NCBI GenBank assembly: GCA_002405405.1
Contig: DHLT01000232.1
Location: 1 to 8,870 of the forward strand
Direction of reading: 5' to 3'
DNA length: 8,870 bases
From: Ignavibacteria bacterium UBA4661
GTDB lineage: Bacteria > Bacteroidota > Ignavibacteria > Kapaibacteriales > UBA4661
Below the pieces are notes generated by a model. It was not told where the DNA came from and ran no database searches. It saw only the letters and a program-made list of their open reading frames with translations. The position numbers and the translations under genes were made by a program. Position 1 is the stretch's first letter; every line of letters begins with the position of its first letter. Positions 1 to 6,366 of this stretch are shown here, piece by piece.

Positions 1-564
1 CAACATGTGCAAGACATCCTAAGCATCTTAGGCATTCCATTTGTGATTAACCCTCGATTGGTGCGTGGCTTGGACTATTATTCACATACAGCATTTGAAT
101 TTGTTACCACTCGTTTGGGATCACAAAGTGCTATCGGCGGTGGTGGTCGATATGATGGATTATTTGCCCAACTTACCGGTACAGAGCGTCCTGCGGTAGG
201 ATTTGCTTTTGGTATGGAGCGATTACTCTTGTTGCTAGAAGAAGAAGGGAAATCTCTGCAATCAGTTCAAGGTGCAGAGGTGTATGTTGTTGCCCTTGAT
301 CAAGAATCACGTTTGGTGGGAACAAGGATTGTACGAGACTTGCGAGTACTTGGTATTGCAACAGTCTGCGATCTGCAACAGCGTTCTTTCAAAGCACAAA
401 TGCGAGATGCTAACAAATGGTCAGTGCGTTTTGCAGTGATTATCGGTGAAAGCGAACGTCAGAATGGTACGGTTATCCTGAAAGATATGTCGCAGGGTGA
501 ACAAAGTACGCTTGTCCAAGCAGAATGTTCAGCAGAAATTCTGCGGCGAATTCAACACGTGTAA
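1..564 (+). CDS. hisS: Histidyl-tRNA synthetase, C-terminal part (cut by window start)
   Basis: This is the C-terminal part of the cytoplasmic class II aminoacyl-tRNA synthetase that charges tRNA-His. The frame is open from base 1, so the GTG at 7 is an internal codon and not a start. The family's histidine-binding motif RLVRGLDYY lies at about nt 55-81. The glycine-rich GGGGRYDGL is at 136-162, and class II motif 3 (PAVGFAFGMERL) is at about 190-225. The last roughly 95 codons match the C-terminal anticodon-binding (HGTP) domain, beginning near AEVYVVALD. Only about 187 residues of a protein usually a little over 400 long are present; the N-terminal catalytic motifs 1 and 2 lie outside the window. 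It ends in TAA. The histidine kinase gene starts 33 bp downstream on the same strand, so co-transcription is possible. Identification is firm. Confidence 0.96.
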   Translation, partial: QHVQDILSILGIPFVINPRLVRGLDYYSHTAFEFVTTRLGSQSAIGGGGRYDGLFAQLTGTERPAVGFAFGMERLLLLLEEEGKSLQSVQGAEVYVVALDQESRLVGTRIVRDLRVLGIATVCDLQQRSFKAQMRDANKWSVRFAVIIGESERQNGTVILKDMSQGEQSTLVQAECSAEILRRIQHV

Positions 565-597
565 TGCTCTTTATCATGGTTTGGTTGAAACATATCT

Positions 598-1812
598 ATG
601 AGTAATCAGCAAGCAATGGCAACAGGTATATCGAGCAGAAATGTTCGTTTGATCCTCTTGATTGGTGGAATTCTCCTATGCGCCGGTATGATGTTTTATG
701 GTCAGTTGTTGTATCAGAAAATTTCAGATCGAGAGCGTAAAACAGCAGAACTGTTTCGTTCTGTTTTTGAACGCGCACTTACAATGGATGATGGTTTTGA
801 GGTCATCGAAAAAGTCATGCAAGGAATGCAAATCCCTCTGATTATTACCGGACCAAATGACGAACCGCTTTCACCGTACAAAAGCTATATCAAAAATATT
901 CGAATGCCAGCACAGCTGAGCGAAGTTCAGCAGATGGATTATTTGCAACAACGTATTGCAGAACTTAAACAAAATGGACGTGAGCCTCTTGAAGTCAAGC
1001 TCGGCAATCAACTCATCAACAAGGTGTATTATGGCGACTCGGAGCTTGCCACTGAATCCCAGCTCTTGCCATATGTTATCATTTTTGTTGTTGTGATTTT
1101 TATTATGCTTGGCTACATCGGTATTTCACAAATCAGTGCCTTAGAACATAATCGCTTACTCTTTGGACTCTCTAAAGAGTTTTCCCATCAGTTGGGTACT
1201 CCTATCTCCGGGCTATTTGGTTGGTTAGATGTTATTCGAGATAACAAAGATAACCCAACAATTATTGAAGAGTATGTTAATCAAGCAGAACGTGATGTCG
1301 AGCGATTATCGATTATTTCAGAGCGGATCGGTAAAATTCGAGAAGTCAGTGGTTCGGCTGTAGCACTGCTTGTTCAGCATAACCTAACGAGTGTTCTCGA
1401 AAAAGCATTAGAATATATTTCACCACGTTTGCCGAAGCATACCATACGTATCGAGAAACAATTTCAACGAGATGTTATGGCTAAAATTGATCCTGTAAAG
1501 ATTGATTGGATGCTGGAAATTTTGATGAAGAATTCTGCACAGGCTATTACTCGAACTGACGGATTGATTCATTTGACACTCCTTGCAGAAGATGATGTTG
1601 CAATTTTTCGTATTCGGGATAATGGCAAGGGGATGGATGCGAATACGCGTAGAAATGCTTTCCGATCTGGCTTTACGACCAAAGAACATGGTTGGGGTGT
1701 GGGACTGAGTTTTGTAAAATCTACTGTTGAAGAAATGGGCGGTACAGTCAAAATTATTCAATCCGAAAAAGGCAAGGGAACAACCTTTGAAATCGTCTTG
1801 CCAAGAGGGTAG
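598..1812 (+). CDS. Membrane-bound sensor histidine kinase (HisKA-HATPase_c), orphan
   Basis: A 404-residue sensor kinase that should autophosphorylate on histidine and pass the phosphate to an unknown response regulator. Hydrophobic segments at about residues 17-38 and 157-178 look like two membrane helices, leaving an extracytoplasmic sensor region of about 118 residues in which I recognise no named domain. The second helix runs almost directly into the dimerisation helix, leaving no room for a HAMP domain. The H-box is FSHQLGTPISG with phosphoacceptor His197. The ATPase domain shows an N-box (EILMKNSAQAI, 307-317), a G1 box (DNGKGMD, 341-347), a G2 box (GWGVGLSF, 365-372) and a final GKGTTFEIVLP. 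The residue after His197 is Gln, not the usual Glu/Asp. ATG 598 is used; no Shine-Dalgarno is visible, and ATG 616 is an alternative start. No regulator gene adjoins it, so signal and targets are unknown. It ends in TAG right after the expected C-terminus. Confidence 0.9.
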   Translation: MSNQQAMATGISSRNVRLILLIGGILLCAGMMFYGQLLYQKISDRERKTAELFRSVFERALTMDDGFEVIEKVMQGMQIPLIITGPNDEPLSPYKSYIKNIRMPAQLSEVQQMDYLQQRIAELKQNGREPLEVKLGNQLINKVYYGDSELATESQLLPYVIIFVVVIFIMLGYIGISQISALEHNRLLFGLSKEFSHQLGTPISGLFGWLDVIRDNKDNPTIIEEYVNQAERDVERLSIISERIGKIREVSGSAVALLVQHNLTSVLEKALEYISPRLPKHTIRIEKQFQRDVMAKIDPVKIDWMLEILMKNSAQAITRTDGLIHLTLLAEDDVAIFRIRDNGKGMDANTRRNAFRSGFTTKEHGWGVGLSFVKSTVEEMGGTVKIIQSEKGKGTTFEIVLPRG

Positions 1813-1884
1813 TTTTCTGCAGTGAAGTTCGCCTTAACGTTTATCATTGTTTCATCTTATTTGTATCATTTTTTATTGTAGTAC

Positions 1885-3474
1885 ATGGCTGAATTCACAC
1901 CTTCGACCTATCGAATTAAGCGGGCTCTCATCAGTGTTTCCGATAAATCCGGCATCCGCGAATTTGCACAAGCATTACATGAGCAGGGCATAGAAATTCT
2001 CTCAACCGGTGGAACAGCGACAATGCTCACATCGGCTGGTATACCGGTTATTAATGTGAGTGATGTAACCGGTTTCCCGGAGATTATGGATGGTCGTGTC
2101 AAAACCTTGCATCCCAGTATTCATGGTGGATTACTCGCAGTGCTGGATAATCCCGAACATCGAGCAACCATGCAACAACATGGTATCCAGTCGATCGATC
2201 TTGTTGTAGTCAATTTGTATCCCTTTGAATACACCGTTGAGCAAGAAGATTCGACCTTTGAAGATATCATCGAAAATATCGATATCGGTGGACCCGCGAT
2301 GGTACGTGCTTCAGCAAAAAATTATCGCTGGACTGCTATTGTAACCTCGCCAAACCAATATGAAGGTATCCTCGAAGAATTGAAAGAGAATGATAATTGT
2401 CTCGCGGAGCAGACTCGTCTGAATTTGGCTCATCAAGCATTTCAGCATACTGCGCAATATGATACCGTTATAGCACAGTTCCTTGCGCCACAATCGACAC
2501 TCAAAGTTGAAGAGGGATTTGCCTCGCAAATGACCATTGCACTTCGTAAGACCCAACCATTACGCTATGGCGAGAATCCTCATCAGCAAGCCGGATTATT
2601 TGCAGAGCCGTTGAAGCCAAGTTTCTCTGGCATTTACACGCAATTACATGGTAAAGAATTGTCCTATAACAACATTGTCGATATTGATGCTGCGGTACGT
2701 TTGGCAGCAGAATTTTTAGTGCATCCGGCAATTACCATTATCAAACATACAAACCCTTGTGGCGTTGCAATTGGTGATACTCTTGCACAAGCATATCGTA
2801 AAGCATTTGCCGCAGACACGCGATCACCATTCGGTGGTATTATCGCTTGTACACGTCCGGTTGATATGGAATCTGCTAAGGTTCTTGATGAGATTTTTAC
2901 CGAAGTCATTATCGCACCATCGTTTCAAGAAGATGCGTTTGAATTGCTGCAACACAAAAAGAATCGTCGTCTACTGTCCGTGAATTATGACGCATTGGCG
3001 AGTGCTATGAATATCCAAATCAAATCCATTGCCGGTGGTTATCTGTTACAATCACCCGACTTGGAATTACTGGATGAGTCTGCCATGAAGGTTGTTACAC
3101 ATCGTGTGCCAACACCGGAAGAACATGCGGCAATGATGTTTGCATGGAAAACGGCAAAGTATGTCAAATCAAATGCAATCGTCTATGCAACGAATGATCG
3201 CGTCCTAGCAATTGGCGCAGGGCAAATGTCAAGGGTAGATTCTGCTACGATTGCCGCTGAGAAAGCCAAATTAGCAGGGATTGATTTACGCGGTAGTGCC
3301 GTCGCATCGGACGCATTTTTTCCTTTTGCCGATGGTTTGCTTGAGGCAATTCAAGCCGGTGCAACCTGTGTGATTCAGCCCGGCGGTTCTATTCGTGATG
3401 AAGAAGTTATTCAAGCGGCAAATGAGCACAATATTGCTATGATTCTCACAGGTATGCGACATTTTGCTCATTAA
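1885..3474 (+). CDS. purH: Bifunctional AICAR formyltransferase / IMP cyclohydrolase
   Basis: A cytoplasmic enzyme for the last two steps of de novo purine synthesis. It formylates AICAR with 10-formyl-tetrahydrofolate and then closes the ring to give IMP. The 529 residues are full length for the family. The N-terminal IMP cyclohydrolase (MGS-like) domain covers about residues 10-150, with STGGT at 40-44, RVKTLHPSIHGG at 71-82 and NIDIGGPAMVRASAKN at 131-146. The formyltransferase part follows, with LRYGENPHQ at 226-234, the catalytic Lys287-His288 in KHTNPCG, SPFGGI at 314-319, KSNAIV at 428-433, GAGQMSRVDS at 444-453 and SDAFFPFADG at 475-484. The C-terminus GMRHFAH matches the family's usual ending, so TAA here is a true stop. 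ATG 1885 has no clear Shine-Dalgarno sequence. A 72 bp gap separates it from the kinase gene. Its stop overlaps the stop of the convergent flavin reductase gene. Confidence 0.98.
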   Translation: MAEFTPSTYRIKRALISVSDKSGIREFAQALHEQGIEILSTGGTATMLTSAGIPVINVSDVTGFPEIMDGRVKTLHPSIHGGLLAVLDNPEHRATMQQHGIQSIDLVVVNLYPFEYTVEQEDSTFEDIIENIDIGGPAMVRASAKNYRWTAIVTSPNQYEGILEELKENDNCLAEQTRLNLAHQAFQHTAQYDTVIAQFLAPQSTLKVEEGFASQMTIALRKTQPLRYGENPHQQAGLFAEPLKPSFSGIYTQLHGKELSYNNIVDIDAAVRLAAEFLVHPAITIIKHTNPCGVAIGDTLAQAYRKAFAADTRSPFGGIIACTRPVDMESAKVLDEIFTEVIIAPSFQEDAFELLQHKKNRRLLSVNYDALASAMNIQIKSIAGGYLLQSPDLELLDESAMKVVTHRVPTPEEHAAMMFAWKTAKYVKSNAIVYATNDRVLAIGAGQMSRVDSATIAAEKAKLAGIDLRGSAVASDAFFPFADGLLEAIQAGATCVIQPGGSIRDEEVIQAANEHNIAMILTGMRHFAH

Positions 3475-4331
3475 ATCGAGTTCTGAAGAAGAATATCCCA
3501 TGCTGATCGTACATCATTCTGATGCAATGCTCTGCGTACTGCTGTAAGGCTTTTTTCATCGAGTGATGGTAATAGGCGTGAATAATCCGGCATCTGCGTA
3601 ACCGAGGCAAGTTGTGCTAACTCCTTACCGGTAAGGATATCACTCTCTCTCAGTATGCTTGGAAGGGAGTCAATGCCAATCCACTTATCGCGTGGTGCAG
3701 GAAGCTCGAAAAGAGTTGGTTCTATCGCATGTGCATACCAAGCATTCCCCATACGCCCAACAAGATCGATTTTGTTGGGCTGTATGGTTGATGTTGAACC
3801 ATCGGCAAGAACTTTTTCGTCGAGATGAAATCGAATCACCGATAAGACCATTATATTCCCTGCCGCGCCCCGTTCTTCAGGTTTTGACGTTGTTGATAAA
3901 TCGATATGGTGAAGTAGTTTGCACTCCATGCTGAAAGGAGATTCTGCTACCGAAGGGGGGCGAACATCTATACTCGCACGCTTGGTAAAGCCACCTTTGA
4001 TAAATTCATCTGTACCATGCGCATAGGGAGCAGAGGCAAGATTCATTTGTTCAGTAATTCCACGTGTAACTACGCTGACAGTACATTCTTTGGTTGCTAA
4101 GAGATTACGAAAAGTATCCTTTTCGCCGCCATCAGTACCTCGATACGAAGGACTGAAGGCAATTATGGGAGGATTAGAGCTAAAGACATTAAAGAAACTA
4201 AAGGGCGAAAGATTATCTTTTCCATCGGAACTTTGCGTTGCCACAAACGCGATGGGGCGTGGGGCAATCGTACCGGTCATGATGTGATGAATGTCGCGAG
4301 CAGAGCGTTCAGTTGGTGTAAAAGATAGCAT
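3471..4331 (-). CDS. Flavin reductase family protein (FMN-binding split barrel, DIM6/NTAB type)
   Basis: A predicted cytoplasmic flavoprotein of 286 residues. The family binds FMN and includes NAD(P)H:flavin oxidoreductases and related proteins whose substrates are often unknown. The flavin-binding split-barrel domain spans about residues 12-200. It opens with the typical TGTIAPRPIAFVAT (19-32), followed by NLSPFSFFNVFSSNPP (40-55) and a serine/glycine loop near 60-69. A later conserved stretch, VGRMGNAWY, is at 191-199. The last roughly 80 residues form a helical tail with no known function that I recognise, which makes the protein longer than the roughly 160-200 residues of simple flavin reductases. 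Similar long forms occur in many bacteria. ATG 4331 is the natural start; no strong Shine-Dalgarno lies upstream. The SulP gene ends 77 bp upstream on the same strand, but a possible promoter in that gap suggests it may be transcribed separately. The exact substrate cannot be assigned. Confidence 0.87.
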   Translation of the reverse strand: MLSFTPTERSARDIHHIMTGTIAPRPIAFVATQSSDGKDNLSPFSFFNVFSSNPPIIAFSPSYRGTDGGEKDTFRNLLATKECTVSVVTRGITEQMNLASAPYAHGTDEFIKGGFTKRASIDVRPPSVAESPFSMECKLLHHIDLSTTSKPEERGAAGNIMVLSVIRFHLDEKVLADGSTSTIQPNKIDLVGRMGNAWYAHAIEPTLFELPAPRDKWIGIDSLPSILRESDILTGKELAQLASVTQMPDYSRLLPSLDEKSLTAVRRALHQNDVRSAWDILLQNSI

Positions 4332-4380
4332 AGGCAGTTAACAAAAAAAGGCAGAAAAAACGAAAATGAAAGTTCTTGTG

Positions 4381-4386
4381 ATTATA
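4381..4386 (-). promoter_or_regulatory. Possible -10 element for the flavin reductase gene
   Basis: Read on the minus strand, these bases are a perfect TATAAT hexamer, about 50 bp upstream of ATG 4331 and inside the short gap after the SulP gene. No good -35 box is visible; the best candidates at 15-18 bp spacing share only about half of TTGACA. A TTTG lies at about the right distance for a Bacteroidota-style upstream element, but the matching TAnnTTTG is absent. A six-base match in AT-rich DNA can arise by chance. Confidence 0.3.
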
Positions 4387-4408
4387 CATCAAATGAGAGC
4401 AAAGCAAA

Positions 4409-6091
4409 TCATGTATGATGTGTGTGCTCGATTATTGTTTGAGGAGCCTTGATAATTTCTTCAGCTCTAGCAATAGCTTCATGAATAGAACCGAAAATAT
4501 TTTTCTCACCAATGATAGACAATAGTCCTGCTTTCTCCAATGCAGTATAGGGCTGTGTTGTAATGCCGGAAAGAATTAATATGATCCCGCGTTTCACTGC
4601 CATACCATGAACTTCTTCAAGAATATGTAAACCTGTAGAGTCAATGGCAGGAACATTATGCATTTCAATAATCCGAACTTTGGGAGGCTTGGTCTTAATG
4701 TCATCCATAGCTTCTTTGAATTTGTATGCCGCACCAAAAAAGAAGGGACTATTAATTTCAAAGACATCGGTATCAGCAGGAATAAGAGAGCGGTCAATGC
4801 TATAACCATAGTGTTGATCATCTGCAAATTCACGGGTCATGACGCCTGCATTCGATACCAAAGCCATTCTGCGCATGAACATGAATGCTGAAGCAACAAC
4901 GCCAACCTGAATGGCAAATGTGAGGTCAATGATTACAGTGAGTAAAAAAGTTGCAACAAGGACAATTGCATCGCTTCGAGGACTGCGCAGTACCGCCATA
5001 AATGATCGCCACTCACTCATGTTGTACGACACTACAATCAAAATTGCACCTAGGCAAGGCATCGGAATCAATTCCGCCCATTGACCAAGAAAAAGCATAA
5101 TGAGCAGTAGCGTTAGTGCATGAATGATACCGGCAACCGGGGTCTGCGCACCATTCTTGATATTAGTAGCAGTACGAGCAATAGCACCGGTAGCAGGAAT
5201 ACCACCAAAGAGAGGTGAAAAGATATTAGCGATACCTTGAGCAATAAGTTCGGTGTTCGAGTTATGCTTATAGCCTGTCATACCATCGGCAACTACTGCT
5301 GAAAGCAATGCTTCAATACCTGCTAATAGTGCAATAGTAATTGCCGGAGTGAGCAAATGTTTAATAGCATTCCAATCAATAGGTGGTGGTTGCAGAGTAG
5401 GAAGCGCTGTTTGAATATCGCCAAATCGTGAGCCGATAGTTTCAACGGGAAGATGAAAAAAATGTACAACAATCGTCGATAGAAGAAGAGCTACCAAGGA
5501 GCCTGGAATTTTCGGGAAAATATGTTGCCAGAGTAGGATGAGCATCAAGCACGCAACAGTAATGCCGAGAGCATACCAATTGACCAGATCAATATGTGTT
5601 GCTATTGCATAGATTTTTTCAAAAAAATCAGACGGTAAAGCACCGATTTTCAAACCTAGGACATCCTTGATTTGACCGGTGAAAATGATGAGCGCAATGC
5701 CTGTTGTAAATCCTACTATAACGGGATAGGGAACAAATTTAATGGCTGAACCAAAGCGTGCTAGTCCAAAAATAACCAGCATAATTCCAGCCATAACGGT
5801 AGCAATCATCAAGCCTTTAATCCCATAATGTTGTATGACATCATAGACGGTAACAACAAAAGCTCCGGTAGGTCCGCCAATCTGTACTCGACTCCCTCCA
5901 AGTGCAGAAATTAAAAAACCGGCAACGACGGCAGTAATCAAGCCTTTTTCAGGCGTTACACCAGAAGCAATTGCGAAAGCAATGGCAAGTGGAAGCGCAA
6001 CAATGCCAACAATCAAACCGGCTGACATGTCAGTAAAAAATGTATTCCAAGTATATGTTCGAAGAGATTGGAAAAGTTGTGGACGAAACAT
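4409..6091 (-). CDS. SulP/SLC26 family anion transporter with C-terminal STAS domain
   Basis: An inner-membrane transporter of about 560 residues. SulP proteins move anions such as sulfate or bicarbonate, the latter often with Na+; the substrate cannot be told from sequence alone. Numbering from ATG 6091, the membrane domain covers about residues 20-410 with many hydrophobic segments. It carries the family signature GGSRVQIGGPTGAFVV (65-80), AVVADGMTGYKHNSN (265-279) and LFGGIPATGAIARTATN (294-310). These resemble cyanobacterial BicA-like members. A cytoplasmic STAS domain follows at about 440-550, with its conserved DSTG at 484-487. I chose ATG 6091 because AGGAA lies about 7 bases upstream. 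A TTG at 6124 would add 11 residues but lacks comparable support. The gene ends in TGA. It is transcribed away from the 2-oxoglutarate dehydrogenase gene and shares the divergent intergenic region with it. Confidence 0.93.
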   Translation of the reverse strand: MFRPQLFQSLRTYTWNTFFTDMSAGLIVGIVALPLAIAFAIASGVTPEKGLITAVVAGFLISALGGSRVQIGGPTGAFVVTVYDVIQHYGIKGLMIATVMAGIMLVIFGLARFGSAIKFVPYPVIVGFTTGIALIIFTGQIKDVLGLKIGALPSDFFEKIYAIATHIDLVNWYALGITVACLMLILLWQHIFPKIPGSLVALLLSTIVVHFFHLPVETIGSRFGDIQTALPTLQPPPIDWNAIKHLLTPAITIALLAGIEALLSAVVADGMTGYKHNSNTELIAQGIANIFSPLFGGIPATGAIARTATNIKNGAQTPVAGIIHALTLLLIMLFLGQWAELIPMPCLGAILIVVSYNMSEWRSFMAVLRSPRSDAIVLVATFLLTVIIDLTFAIQVGVVASAFMFMRRMALVSNAGVMTREFADDQHYGYSIDRSLIPADTDVFEINSPFFFGAAYKFKEAMDDIKTKPPKVRIIEMHNVPAIDSTGLHILEEVHGMAVKRGIILILSGITTQPYTALEKAGLLSIIGEKNIFGSIHEAIARAEEIIKAPQTIIEHTHHT

Positions 6092-6366
6092 GAGATTCCT
6101 AATAAATGTGAGTTCTCGGTCCAATCACAAAGGTTTGCCCCTATGAACGCGCTGTTCTATTGATGTTGAGGATATTGATGAGAGTATACCTCAGCACACG
6201 AAAATAAGATACGATAAGCAATCTTCTGCATTGTTACGAATGGCATTGCAACAAATTTTTGTAATTTTCTTCGGTACAAGATTTATCTCCTTGTTAAGGG
6301 CTTCAATCCTACCTTCTTGCATTCTTCGCAATTGTCGTCTTAATTTTTTACCATTATTGACAAGTT
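6092..6366. other. Divergent intergenic region between the SulP and 2-oxoglutarate dehydrogenase genes
   Basis: This 275 bp stretch must hold the start signals for both flanking genes. I see no convincing promoter hexamer pair on either strand. An imperfect hairpin can form between 6164-6171 (TGTTGAGG) and 6189-6196 (CCTCAGCA), with one G-T pair and a further TAT/ATA match inside, but no T-run follows, so it does not look like a terminator. A short palindrome, ACAAA-TT-TTTGT, lies at 6251-6262 and could be an operator or chance. A small open frame here (from 6231) overlaps the next gene out of frame and shows no gene-like features. Confidence 0.5.

Noticed and set aside
1420..1761. Minus-strand open frame of 113 codons inside the histidine kinase gene
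   Set aside because: It lies wholly opposite a well-supported gene and shows no family motif.
4332..4408. Terminator between the SulP and flavin reductase genes
   Set aside because: T-rich runs are present on the minus strand, but no GC-rich stem precedes them.
6357..6362. A perfect TTGACA (-35 consensus) just before ATG 6367
   Set aside because: The -10 position would fall inside the coding region with no TATAAT-like hexamer at 16-18 bp, so it would not drive this gene from the assigned start.
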